Shown: piece after piece, positions 50,105 through 58,079 of the stretch
Position numbering within the stretch: position 1 is the first letter of the stretch
Layout: every line of letters starts with the position of its first letter
DNA from: Nonomuraea candida
Lineage (GTDB): Bacteria > Actinomycetota > Actinomycetes > Streptosporangiales > Streptosporangiaceae
DNA: 64,000 nt
Assembly: GCF_000725485.1 (NCBI RefSeq)
Contig: NZ_JOAG01000003.1
Location: forward strand, 186,001-250,000
Reading direction: 5' to 3'
The notes under the pieces: generated by a model
Database searches by the model: none
What the model saw: the letters and a program-made list of their open reading frames with translations, nothing else
Told to the model about the DNA's origin: nothing
Translations under genes and position numbers: made by a program

Positions 50105-51622
50105 GTGTCCTGGGGAGATCTCACGCCGGAGCTGCTGCACTCCTCCGTCTGGGGCGATGCCCTGGTGGGTGCGGCGGGCATCCCCGTCTACGACATGCCG
50201 CTGGTGTCGGTGGGCGGCGGTCTCGGCTCGTTCACCCTGCTCGACGTGCTGCGCATCCGCGGCGTGCCCACCTCCGCGATGCGGGTGCTCTCCACCAGCG
50301 ACACGCCCTGGCAGACGTGGGAGTACCTGACGCGGGTCTCGCAGCTCCCGGCCCGCGAGCGCATCCGCTCCGACTCCGGCGCGCGGCCCGACAACATCTG
50401 GGGCTTCCCGTCGTACGCGGTGCAGGAGGCCTGGCAGGACCGCTCGCTCAAGCCGCTGCTCCAGGTGCTCACCGAGCCGGTCCTGACCGACTTCTACAGC
50501 CCGCGGGCCGCGCAGGTCATGAGCGGCGTGCAGCGCGAGGCCGACCGCATCGGCTACTGGGAGATGCTGGCCAAGGGCCAGGTGCGGATGGTCAGGAAGC
50601 GGCTGGGCGGCGGCTACTTCACCGTGCTGACCCCGCCGGCGGGCAGCGGGCCGACCAAGCGGGTGGCGCTGCGCTCCCGGTTCGTGCACCTGGCCGTGGG
50701 ATATCCGGGGCTGAAGTTCCTGGACGATCTGCAGGAGTTCCGGCAGCGGCGGGGCGAGCGCTATCGCGTGGTCAACGCGTACGAGCCGCATGAGCACGTC
50801 TACGACCAGCTCAGCAGGCGTCCCGGCGTGGTGGTGGTGCGCGGGGCGGGCATCGTGGCCTCGCGCGTGCTGCAGCGCCTCATGGACGACAGGGAGCGGC
50901 ACGGCCTGCGCACCCAGATCGTGCACCTGTTCCGCACCTACGTCACCGGCCCGCACGGCCCGCACCCGTTCATGCGCCGCAAGGGCGGCGACGGCTGGGC
51001 CTACCAGGCGTTCACGATGCCGAAGTCGGCCTTCGGCGGCCAGCTCAAGGCCCAGTTCCGCAAGGCGTCCCCGGAGCGGCGGGCCGAGCTGGCCGCGCTG
51101 GTGGCCGGCACCACCACGCCGAAGCTGGCGCGCTGGCAGGAGCAGCTGCGCCGGGCCAGGCAGGGCAGCTGGTATCACCCGGTGCAGGCCGAGGTGGAGC
51201 GCATCGACCAGACGCCGGACGGCCGGCTGGTCACCCACACGCGCAGCGCGGGCTCGGCGTCCATGCAGTACGTCTCCGACTTCATCATCGACTGCACCGG
51301 CCTGGAGGCCGACATGCCCGAGCACCGCGTGCTGGACGACCTGCTGCGGCACGGCGGCGCGCGCCCCAACAAGGCGGGCCGGCTGCAGGTGGGCCGTAGC
51401 TTCGAGGTGCTGGGCACGGAGAACGGCGACGGCGTCCTGTACGCCTCGGGCGCCGCCACCGCCGGCAACCACTTCCTGGCCGTCGACAGCTTCCTCGGCA
51501 TGCAGACCGCGGCCCTGGACATCGCCGACGACCTGGCCAGGCGCGGCTTCTGCAAGGGGCTGGGGCCGGTCAGGTCGGTGGCGCAGTGGCTCAGGTGGGC
51601 GGCGAACAGGGGGCCGGCGTGA
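50105..51622 (+). CDS. FAD/NAD(P)-binding oxidoreductase of unknown substrate
   Basis: 505 aa. A glycine-rich nucleotide-binding turn VSVGGGLGSFTLLDVLRIRG near residue 35, a second one at VVVVRGAGIVASRVLQRLMD near 240, and a C-terminal FAD-type segment YASGAATAGNHFLAVDSFLG. The pattern is that of two-dinucleotide flavoprotein oxidoreductases, but I cannot place it in a characterised family. The GTG start follows the DUF4253 gene by 87 bases. Its stop overlaps the start of a small membrane-protein gene (GTGA), with an MFS gene next, so redox chemistry and transport seem linked. Confidence 0.75.
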   Translation: MSWGDLTPELLHSSVWGDALVGAAGIPVYDMPLVSVGGGLGSFTLLDVLRIRGVPTSAMRVLSTSDTPWQTWEYLTRVSQLPARERIRSDSGARPDNIWGFPSYAVQEAWQDRSLKPLLQVLTEPVLTDFYSPRAAQVMSGVQREADRIGYWEMLAKGQVRMVRKRLGGGYFTVLTPPAGSGPTKRVALRSRFVHLAVGYPGLKFLDDLQEFRQRRGERYRVVNAYEPHEHVYDQLSRRPGVVVVRGAGIVASRVLQRLMDDRERHGLRTQIVHLFRTYVTGPHGPHPFMRRKGGDGWAYQAFTMPKSAFGGQLKAQFRKASPERRAELAALVAGTTTPKLARWQEQLRRARQGSWYHPVQAEVERIDQTPDGRLVTHTRSAGSASMQYVSDFIIDCTGLEADMPEHRVLDDLLRHGGARPNKAGRLQVGRSFEVLGTENGDGVLYASGAATAGNHFLAVDSFLGMQTAALDIADDLARRGFCKGLGPVRSVAQWLRWAANRGPA

Positions 51623-52038
51623 TCCCGACGCTGGCCGGGCGGGTGCAGACCCGGCTGTTCGTGACGGCCACGGTGGGGGTGGTGCTGACGGCGCTGCTCA
51701 CGCCGCTGCTGCCGATGTCCTTCGGCGACGCCTTCCTGGTGCTGGCGGCCGTGGCGGTGGTGGGCGTGGGCTGGGAGCTGCTCTACCACCTGCTGATGCA
51801 GTTCCGCTGGGACAAGGACTGGCCGACGCTGTTCGGCCTGCTCACGGCCGTCCCCGAGGGGCTGCTCATGTGGTGGCTGCTGGATCAGGGCCTGGTGCCG
51901 GGGGTGGACGGGCCGGTGCCGTTCTGGGCGTTCGCCGTCATGTTCGGGGTCGTGTGGATCGGCCAGTGGCTGTTCGTGAACGGGCCCATGCGGGTGCTGT
52001 TCGTCCAGTGGCGGCTGCGGGGCGGCCGCCTGATATGA
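51619..52038 (+). CDS. Small four-helix membrane protein
   Basis: 139 aa with four membrane helices: FVTATVGVVLTALLTPLLPM, AFLVLAAVAVVGVGWELLYH, LFGLLTAVPEGLLMWWLL and FWAFAVMFGVVWIGQWLFV. Polar residues in the loops (LMQFRWDKDWP) are few. Family unknown. The GTG at 51619 overlaps the flavoprotein stop, and the MFS gene begins 12 bases after its end with GGGGGAAG, so all three should be one transcript. It may anchor the flavoprotein or act as a transporter subunit (inference). Confidence 0.72.
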   Translation: MIPTLAGRVQTRLFVTATVGVVLTALLTPLLPMSFGDAFLVLAAVAVVGVGWELLYHLLMQFRWDKDWPTLFGLLTAVPEGLLMWWLLDQGLVPGVDGPVPFWAFAVMFGVVWIGQWLFVNGPMRVLFVQWRLRGGRLI

Positions 52039-52050
52039 CGGGGGAAGATC

Positions 52051-53637
52051 ATGGGTGGGGTCGAACCGGCCCGGCCGCTGTCCTTCTGGCTGGGCACGCT
52101 GGCCACGGTCGCGGGGGTGGTGCTGCACCTGCCGATGTACCTGCACGGCGCGGAGATGCACTACCGGCTGGCCGGGATGCCGATGGACCTGCCGATGACG
52201 ATCGGCATGGTGCTGATCGTCGTGGGGCTGGTCGTGGCCGCGTGGGGGCTGGTGCCGCCGGGGGCGTTCGCCGCCAGGCCGGCGGGCGAGGTGCGGGTGC
52301 GGGCGCTGGACGACCAGCGGATGCGCCCGGCGCACATCGGGCTCATCGTGGTCATGTCGGTGGCCGTGGTGATCGACGCGATGAAGCCGATCACGCTCGG
52401 CTTCGTCGCGCCGGGCATGGTCGCGGAGTACGGCCTGAAGTCGCCGCTCAACCCCGGCGGTGACCTGCCGGTGGCCCTGCTGCCGCTGTTCGGCCTGACC
52501 GGGACCGTGCTGGGCTCGCTGCTGTGGGGCTGGCTGGGCGACAAGATCGGCCGCAAGCCCTCCATCCTGTACGCGGGCGTGCTGTTCATCGGCACCGCCA
52601 TCTGCGGCGTCATGCCCAGCTTCGCGGGCAACCTGCTCATGTGCGTGGCGATGGGACTGGGCGCGGGCGGCATGTTGCCGATCGCGTTCTCGCTGCTGGC
52701 CGAGACGATCCCGCCCCGGCACAAGGGCTGGGTCATGGTGCTGATCGGCGGCAACCTGGCGGTGGCGTACCTGCTGGCGAGCTGGTTGTCGGCCACGCTG
52801 GCACCGGAGTACTCCTGGCGGGTGTTGTGGCTGGTGGGCCTGCCCACGGGGGTGTTCCTGATCCTGCTCAACCGGTTCATCCCCGAGTCGCCGCGCTTCC
52901 TGCTGGCCCACGGCCGCGACGCCGAGGCCCGCGCGGTGATGGCCAGGTACGGCGCCGAGATCGCCTCGGACGCCGAGGTGGAGCGGGTCGAGGACGAGCA
53001 CGGGGGCGGCTACTCGCGGCTGTTCCGCCGGCCGTTCACCGGGCTCACGGTGGCCGTGGTGATCCTGGGGCTGAGCATCGGGCTGGTCACGTACGGCTTC
53101 CAGCTCTGGATCCCGTCGAACCTGCAGCGGCTCGGGCTCGACCAGCCGACCGCGGACCGGGCGCTGGCGGACTCGACGCTGCTCGGGCTGCCGCTGATCT
53201 TCGTCTCGGCCGCGATGTACGGCCTGTGGAGCGCCAAGAAGACGATCGTGGTGCTCTCGGCGCTGGTGGGCGTGGCGCTGCTGGTGCTGTCGTTCTCCGG
53301 CGAGACGCTGGCGCAGGACCGCACCTGGCTCTACCTGCTGCTGGCGGGGCCGATCGTGGGGACGGCGGCGATCGCCGCGGTGCTGGCCGCCTACAGCTCC
53401 GAGATCTACCCGACCCGGGTGCGCTCGCGCGGCTCCGGGCTGTCGGCGGGCGTCGGCAAGTTCGGCGGCGTGGCCGTGACCGGCGTGCTGGTCGCGGGCG
53501 CGGCGGCGCCGTCCATCGGCACGACCGCGCTGCTCGGGGCGGTGCCCCTCGTGCTCGCCGTGATCGCGGTGCTGGTGTTCGGCGTCGAGCCGGCCAAGGG
53601 CCCGGCCGGCGAGCCGGCGGAGCCCTCCGCCGCGTAG
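52051..53637 (+). CDS. MFS transporter with two extra N-terminal helices
   Basis: 528 aa. Residues 10-70 form two membrane helices with HLPMYLHGAEMHYRLAGMPM between them; the MFS core of 12 helices follows. Core motifs are GWLGDKIGRKPSI (helices 2-3), ETIPPRHKGWVMV and FIPESPRFLLAHGR, as in sugar/aromatic-acid porters. The extra helices are unusual. It is third in the flavoprotein/membrane protein/MFS unit, so it probably imports or exports the substrate or product of that flavoprotein. Its 3' end, including the stop, is copied twice downstream. Confidence 0.88.
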   Translation: MGGVEPARPLSFWLGTLATVAGVVLHLPMYLHGAEMHYRLAGMPMDLPMTIGMVLIVVGLVVAAWGLVPPGAFAARPAGEVRVRALDDQRMRPAHIGLIVVMSVAVVIDAMKPITLGFVAPGMVAEYGLKSPLNPGGDLPVALLPLFGLTGTVLGSLLWGWLGDKIGRKPSILYAGVLFIGTAICGVMPSFAGNLLMCVAMGLGAGGMLPIAFSLLAETIPPRHKGWVMVLIGGNLAVAYLLASWLSATLAPEYSWRVLWLVGLPTGVFLILLNRFIPESPRFLLAHGRDAEARAVMARYGAEIASDAEVERVEDEHGGGYSRLFRRPFTGLTVAVVILGLSIGLVTYGFQLWIPSNLQRLGLDQPTADRALADSTLLGLPLIFVSAAMYGLWSAKKTIVVLSALVGVALLVLSFSGETLAQDRTWLYLLLAGPIVGTAAIAAVLAAYSSEIYPTRVRSRGSGLSAGVGKFGGVAVTGVLVAGAAAPSIGTTALLGAVPLVLAVIAVLVFGVEPAKGPAGEPAEPSAA

Positions 53638-53700
53638 CGCGAGTCGGCGGAACCCTCCGCCGCGAGTCCGAGTCGCGGAACCCTCCGCCGCGTGGCGCGT
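53615..53700 (+). repeat. Triplicated 3' end of the MFS gene
   Basis: CGGCGGA(G/A)CCCTCCGCCGCG begins at 53615 (real gene end, stop at 53635-53637), 53645 and about 53674, offsets 30 and about 29. Only the first copy is coding. Confidence 0.85.
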
Positions 53701-54533
53701 CAGGGGATCAGGGCCACGGCGCCGTAGTTGCCCGACGCGCCGGGTTGTTCGGCGCAGACGATGTCGTGGCCATGGGGCCGCCATTCCGGAACCCACACCA
53801 GCCCCGGATCGACCAGCACCAGGCCGTCCAGCAATGCCTCGACCTCCTCCCGGGTGCGAATCGCGTGGCCGGGGAGCGTCATCGCCAGCAGGTCGTGAAT
53901 GGCCGGCAACAACTCCTGCGGGATCGCGTCGAACGTGGTCTGCAACAGCGACAGGTAGCTCCGCTCGGGCACCGCCTGCCTGATGCGTTTGATCACGTAA
54001 TGGAAGTATTCGTCGTCGTTCAGGCTGTGGGCGGACAGCAGCAATACGGCCATGGGCCGGTCCCAGTCGAGGAACGTCTGCACCACCCGGTCATCGAGGA
54101 TGTCGTCGATCTCGCGCACGTCGCCCTCTACGACGCGTACGAGGTCGGTGACGGGTTCGATGGTCGCCCGCGCCCCGGCCAGCACCATAGGGTCGTTCTC
54201 CACGTAGACCACGCGCGGCGTCGAGGAGCGCAGGGCATGGCGGGCGACGTCGTGCAACTGCCTGCCCGGCGGCAGGCCGCTCGGCACCCCGCTGCCGATG
54301 ATCACGAACTGGTCGACGCCTTCACCCGCCAGATGACGGACCACACGGCACAGATATTGGAGCACGGCCCTGGCGGCCGTCGTCGTGATCGGGGCCGCCT
54401 GGTCGTAACGGCGCATCGCGTCCCGGTCGGCCACGAAGTTGTTCTTCCCACCCGCGGCGGCGTCGAGGATCCGGGTGAGCCGTGCGTGGGTCATCTCCAG
54501 TTTCGCCAGGTTTCGGATGGCACGCTGACGCAT
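53700..54533 (-). CDS. SAM-dependent methyltransferase, DUF574 type
   Basis: 277 aa. The family landmarks AGGKNNFVADRDA near residue 28, VDQFVIIGSGVPS, PRVVYVENDPMVLAGARA and YVIKRIRQAVPERSYLSL match actinobacterial DUF574 proteins, whose methylation targets are unknown. The usual TYDYLLGGKDN is altered to RILDAAAGGKNN. It is commonly found near XRE/DUF5753 regulators, and one is encoded directly upstream here on the same strand (174 bases away). Confidence 0.83.
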   Translation of the reverse strand: MRQRAIRNLAKLEMTHARLTRILDAAAGGKNNFVADRDAMRRYDQAAPITTTAARAVLQYLCRVVRHLAGEGVDQFVIIGSGVPSGLPPGRQLHDVARHALRSSTPRVVYVENDPMVLAGARATIEPVTDLVRVVEGDVREIDDILDDRVVQTFLDWDRPMAVLLLSAHSLNDDEYFHYVIKRIRQAVPERSYLSLLQTTFDAIPQELLPAIHDLLAMTLPGHAIRTREEVEALLDGLVLVDPGLVWVPEWRPHGHDIVCAEQPGASGNYGAVALIP

Positions 54534-54682
54534 TGAGTGTTACCCCTTTCCCCTCGCCCACTATCGCGGGAAAAAGCTGATCCTTTCGGACCCCACTCGA
54601 TGACCCAGACCATATGATCCTCGCCGCACGGGGAAAGACAACCGGGAAAGCCATTGATGATGGCTATACCTACGTAACCATT

Positions 54683-54700
54683 CGTTGGTACAAACCAACG
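54683..54700. terminator. 6-bp stem hairpin after the double-HTH regulator
   Basis: CGTTGG (54683-54688) pairs with CCAACG (54695-54700), loop TACAAA, eight bases beyond the minus-strand stop at 54708. Weak terminator or part of the next promoter region. Confidence 0.45.
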
Positions 54701-54707
54701 GAACAGC

Positions 54708-55973
54708 TCAAATGACCAGCGAACGCGAAAGCTTTTCGCGATGGGAATTCAGCGTCTCGAAGGTCTCGTCGCGCGTGGTCGTCGTCACCGACAGCTTCGT
54801 GAACGCCTGGTGGTAGGACTCCACCGCGGCCGTGTCGGTGATCAGCGTGTCGGACTCGATCCCGTGGGCGCAGGCGATGTCGGGCTCGAACGCCTCCGCG
54901 AAGCGCCACAGCGTGAACGGGCCCGTGCGCGGCACGTAGGCCGGATCCTCCAGCGGCACCACGTGCAGCGAGACGTTGGGCCGCTTGGCGTGCTCGATCA
55001 GCACCTCGAGCTGGCGGAGCTGGACGTGCCGCCCGACGATCGAGCGCGTCAGCACGCTCTCGTCGATCACGGCCCAGAGCACGACCCCGCTGTCGCGGGC
55101 CACGGCCTCCTGGCGGGCCAGCACGAGGGCCAGCGCCTCTTCCACCGTCTGCTGCCCGAGCGTGGCCGGGCCCGCCACGGTGATCGCGGCCCTGGCGTAT
55201 TCCTCGGTCTGCAGCAGCGGCGGGACGAACTGGTTGTGGTAGGTGCGGATCACCGTGGCGCGTTGTTCGAGCGCGTAGCCGGTGGCCAGCCAGACGGGGA
55301 TGGACATCGCGTCGTACCAGGCGGCCTCGCGCTCGCCCCTGGCCAGCGACAACACGTATTCGCGGATCGGCGGGACCGAGACGCCGTAGACGGTCAGCAG
55401 GCGCTCGACGGTGATCGGCGCGGGGGCGAGCCGGCCCTCCTCGATGGCGGGGATCGCCGCCGCGCCCCTGCCGATCGCGGTCTCCACCTGCTCGACGGAG
55501 AGCTGCGCGGCCAGGCGCAGGCCGTGCAGCCGCTTGCCCAGCGCCCGGCGCTGCGGGTCGCTCAGCGGCGCGCCCGCCTCGGGGATGTCGGCGGACGGCT
55601 CGGGCTCCTCGGGCAGCCCCTCGGCCTTGCGGGCCAGCTCGATCACGCCGCGCAGCACGGTCAGCGAGGTCTCGGACAGGCCGGAGGCGGACAGGCCGAT
55701 GGTGGCCGCGCGCAGCTGCAGGTCCTCCACGGAGCCGGACTCGAGGTAGTCGTCGCCGACCAGCCAGCCGACGCTCACCTGGAGGCAGGAGGCCAGCGCC
55801 CGCAGCACCTGCAGCGTGGGGTTGGTCTGCTTGCCCGTGCGCAGCTGGCTGACGTAGGCACGGGTGATCGGGATGCCGGCCTCCGTCAGGGCGGAGGCGA
55901 CCTGCGCGCCGGTGAAGCCGCGCTTGGTCAGCGCGAGATCGAGCCGTTCGGCGAAGTTCGCCACGGCACCCAC
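54708..55973 (-). CDS. Regulator with EspR-like HTH, second XRE HTH and DUF5753-type domain
   Basis: 421 aa. Residues about 7-75 (FAERLDLALTKRGFTGAQVA, then ITRAYVSQLRTGKQTNPTLQ and SVGWLVGDD) look like the mycobacterial EspR helix-turn-helix. Residues about 145-190 (ALGKRLHGLRLAAQLSVEQV, then IPAIEEGRLAPAP) form an ordinary XRE motif. The rest is the DUF5753 domain typical of Streptomyces XRE proteins (QFVPPLLQTEEYARAA and the VLWAVIDESVL segment). Having two DNA-binding units ahead of DUF5753 is unusual. It is divergent from the gene run at 56190, whose promoter region has matching direct repeats, so it may control that run. Confidence 0.83.
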   Translation of the reverse strand: MGAVANFAERLDLALTKRGFTGAQVASALTEAGIPITRAYVSQLRTGKQTNPTLQVLRALASCLQVSVGWLVGDDYLESGSVEDLQLRAATIGLSASGLSETSLTVLRGVIELARKAEGLPEEPEPSADIPEAGAPLSDPQRRALGKRLHGLRLAAQLSVEQVETAIGRGAAAIPAIEEGRLAPAPITVERLLTVYGVSVPPIREYVLSLARGEREAAWYDAMSIPVWLATGYALEQRATVIRTYHNQFVPPLLQTEEYARAAITVAGPATLGQQTVEEALALVLARQEAVARDSGVVLWAVIDESVLTRSIVGRHVQLRQLEVLIEHAKRPNVSLHVVPLEDPAYVPRTGPFTLWRFAEAFEPDIACAHGIESDTLITDTAAVESYHQAFTKLSVTTTTRDETFETLNSHREKLSRSLVI

Positions 55974-56078
55974 CTCCTACCGCCCGTGAACTTTTTCCAG
56001 CCTAAGGGACCGCGGGCCGCACTGTCCCCTGCCATGCGGGCAAGCTCTGCCCGGCGGGCTGCTAACAACTTATGCGCA

Positions 56079-56145
56079 AACTGTGAGTTGACATAGCCCT
56101 GCATCGAAGCGGAGTATCGGAGCACGTGGTAACTGTGACTTAACA
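56079..56145. promoter_or_regulatory. Two 15-bp direct repeats 52 bp apart
   Basis: AACTGTGAGTTGACA (56079-56093) and AACTGTGACTTAACA (56131-56145) match at 13 of 15. They lie between the divergent double-HTH regulator and the 56190 gene; spacing is close to five DNA turns. Candidate binding sites of that regulator. Confidence 0.5.
56088..56117 (+). promoter_or_regulatory. Putative promoter of the 56190-62123 gene run
   Basis: TTGACA at 56088-56093 and GAGTAT at 56112-56117 with an 18-base spacer. The -35 is perfect, the -10 poor. The first direct repeat overlaps the -35 box. Confidence 0.35.
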
Positions 56146-56189
56146 GCCCAAGGGTTCTGAAGAGATCCCCGTCGAGGAGGTGGCCGGAC

Positions 56190-56948
56190 GTGACCATGGA
56201 TTCCCCGGGTAGCTCCTGGTTCCTGGAAGATCCGGTTTCCTCCGGGCAGGAGCGGGTCGTCCAGCGCATCTGCACCCGCGTGGCCGGTTCGGTCACCGCG
56301 GCCGACGTGCACGTGGCGAGCCTGCCGCTGGGCGGAGTGCAGGTCTGGCTCGACGACCCCCGCCACCGCTGGCAGTTCCATCACCGGATGGCGCGCGAGC
56401 TGCGGCTGGCCGGCTGGCACACCGAGACCGGGCCCGACCGCCTGCTGCTGCTCGGCTGGAGCGCGGTCTGCCTGAGCCACCGCGTCAGGATGCTGGGCGC
56501 GGCGCTGGCCGGCCGGCTGGCCGACTTCGACAGGACCGCGTTCACGGCCGTCATGGTCGCCACCCGGCTGCGTCACGAGGGCTTCCCCGCGCGGGAGCTG
56601 CCCTCCGAGGTCGAGTCCCGCTGCGCGGACGAGCTGCGCTGGCCCGCCAGGCTGGCCGACCTCGACGGGCTCGAACGCCGCTCGTCACTGGAGCCGCTGC
56701 GGCTCAGGCTGGCCCAGGTGGCCGGGCTGGAGGCCACGGTGGCCCGCCGCTGCGGCGAGCATCTCGCCCTGGCCTCGAAGGTCGCGCGCACGGTGGCCGG
56801 CGGTGCGGGACCGGCCAGGAGGCGCGCCTCGCGGCCCCCGGCCGGGCTGACCGAGCGCATGGTCTGCGTCAGCGTGCCCAACGTGCCCGAGCGCGCCGGC
56901 GGGAACGGCGCCGGGAGCGGGGCCGAGAGCGCGGTGACGGCACGATGA
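56190..56948 (+). CDS. Unknown protein, first gene of a packed run
   Basis: 252 aa, not recognised. It is mostly helical and Arg/Leu-rich with no signal or membrane helix. Distinct segments are WFLEDPVSSGQERVVQRICT, VQVWLDDPRHRWQFHHRMAR and ELRLAGWHTETGPDRLLLLG. The tail is Gly/Ala-rich. The GTG at 56190 (ATG two codons on) follows GAGGAGG. Its stop overlaps the ATG of the next gene (ATGA). Position after the promoter-like region and opposite the double-HTH regulator suggests it leads an operon. Confidence 0.72.
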   Translation: MTMDSPGSSWFLEDPVSSGQERVVQRICTRVAGSVTAADVHVASLPLGGVQVWLDDPRHRWQFHHRMARELRLAGWHTETGPDRLLLLGWSAVCLSHRVRMLGAALAGRLADFDRTAFTAVMVATRLRHEGFPARELPSEVESRCADELRWPARLADLDGLERRSSLEPLRLRLAQVAGLEATVARRCGEHLALASKVARTVAGGAGPARRRASRPPAGLTERMVCVSVPNVPERAGGNGAGSGAESAVTAR

Positions 56949-57808
56949 CGCGCGGCCCTGCCCCGTACTGCCTGGGCGCGACGGCGGTCATCACGGCCGC
57001 GTCCGGGCAGGCGCCGCCGTACGGGCGGCCGGTCCAGGGCCCCGTCACCACGGAAAGGCCCGTCCAGGGCCCCGTCACCATCCAGAGGCCCGTCCAGGGT
57101 CCCGTCACCATCGAGAGGCCGGCCCCGGGCCTCGGCGCCTCCGGCAGGAGGCCGTCCCGCGGGCGCGGCACTTCCCGGAGGCCGTCTCGCGGCCTCCGCA
57201 CCTCAGGCAGGCCGGTCGGGATGGGGCCGGCCGGCGAGGAACCGGCCGGGATCGCCCCGGCCGTGAGAGAGCGGGCGCTGACATCGAACGGCGGGCGGTC
57301 CCCGGCCACGTATGGCCGGCCCGTCCCGCCCACCGCCTGTGCGGAACCGGTGACAGCGCCGTTGGCGCTGGCCCCGGCGCTTCCCCACCCCCCCGGCACC
57401 GTGCGGCACGTGCCCGACTTGTTCGGCGCGGTGCTGTTGGCCTGCGCGGTAGCGGCTGGCGTGCTGGCCATCTCGAGGGGTTGCGCCTGGGGTCGGCTTT
57501 CTCCCCGCCCGGGGGCGGTGGACGCGACGTGCCCGTCCGGCACGGCCGTCCCCCCGCCCGCGTCCGGCGGGGTCGCGCACGGCGGGGGCCACGCCCCGGG
57601 CGCGGGCGACCGGCACGACCGCGTGCCGGTGGCCGACCCGCCGTCCGCCGTTCCGCTCGCCGCCACGGCGCTGGTGCGGGTCGCCGTGGCGTCGGGACAT
57701 GAGACCGGACCTCGATCTCAACGCGCGGCGGAAGGGGGGCCGGCGTGGCCACGCCGGCTCCCCGCCGGGCCGCGCGGCCTGACAGGAAACTCAGCCCGCT
57801 ACACATAG
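56945..57808 (+). CDS. Low-complexity protein with one membrane helix, unknown
   Basis: 287 aa. The N-terminal part has three copies of RPVQGPVT(I/T) from a 30-bp repeat and further Arg/Gly/Pro-rich sequence; one clear membrane helix follows (LFGAVLLACAVAAGVLAI, about 158-176), then a Pro/Gly/Ala-rich outer or inner tail. No family recognised. Support for its being real: the ATG overlaps the previous stop, and the next gene starts eight bases after its end. Against: the composition is unusual and the opposite strand is open too. Moderate confidence only. Confidence 0.5.
   Translation: MTRGPAPYCLGATAVITAASGQAPPYGRPVQGPVTTERPVQGPVTIQRPVQGPVTIERPAPGLGASGRRPSRGRGTSRRPSRGLRTSGRPVGMGPAGEEPAGIAPAVRERALTSNGGRSPATYGRPVPPTACAEPVTAPLALAPALPHPPGTVRHVPDLFGAVLLACAVAAGVLAISRGCAWGRLSPRPGAVDATCPSGTAVPPPASGGVAHGGGHAPGAGDRHDRVPVADPPSAVPLAATALVRVAVASGHETGPRSQRAAEGGPAWPRRLPAGPRGLTGNSARYT
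57026..57115 (+). repeat. Three 30-bp tandem units in the membrane-protein gene
   Basis: Units 57026-57055, 57056-57085 and 57086-57115, in frame, differing at a few bases; encode RPVQGPVT-type repeats. Confidence 0.88.
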
Positions 57809-57816
57809 GAGCGATC

Positions 57817-58023
57817 ATGCTCGCCGACGAGCTGCGCAGGTCACAACCGCACGAAGTCCACCCGCGGGGCGCACGTCCCGCCGATCCGCCGCCGCCCCGC
57901 GACGAGGACCGGGACCGGCAGGCGGGCTCCGCGCGCACCGTGCACCGGCTGCGCCGCATCCGCCAGGTGTCCGTCGAGGCCATCACCGAGATCGACCAGG
58001 CGCTGCGGCACCGCGCCTCCTGA
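57817..58023 (+). CDS. Small charged protein, unknown
   Basis: 68 aa, MLADELRRSQPHEVHPRG at the start, then a Pro/Asp-rich middle and a basic helix (TVHRLRRIRQVSVEAITEID) ending ALRHRAS. It has no membrane segment. ATG 57817 follows ATAGGAG at good spacing, which is why I prefer it to the longer frame from 57745. It lies eight bases after the previous gene and 29 bases before the mini-ORF, so it belongs to the run. Could be a small adaptor or antisigma-like factor, but nothing shows this. Confidence 0.6.
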   Translation: MLADELRRSQPHEVHPRGARPADPPPPRDEDRDRQAGSARTVHRLRRIRQVSVEAITEIDQALRHRAS

Positions 58024-58052
58024 CCCCACGCATCCCGCACAGGAGGAAGACC

Positions 58053-58079
58053 ATGCGCACCGTCCGGGGCACACCGTGA
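58053..58079 (+). CDS. 8-codon leader peptide coupling into the racemase-like gene
   Basis: ATG-CGC-ACC-GTC-CGG-GGC-ACA-CCG-TGA encodes MRTVRGTP. It has a strong AGGAGGA seven bases upstream, whereas the following gene has no SD of its own: its GTG (58076) overlaps this stop (GTGA). Ribosomes loading here would terminate on the start of the next gene. Seen directly; translation is inference. Confidence 0.55.
   Translation: MRTVRGTP

Noticed and set aside
56869..58040. Minus-strand frames opposite the repeat/membrane gene
   Set aside because: Low-complexity; the plus-strand frame has an ATGA overlap with the gene before it, a membrane helix and a close downstream gene.
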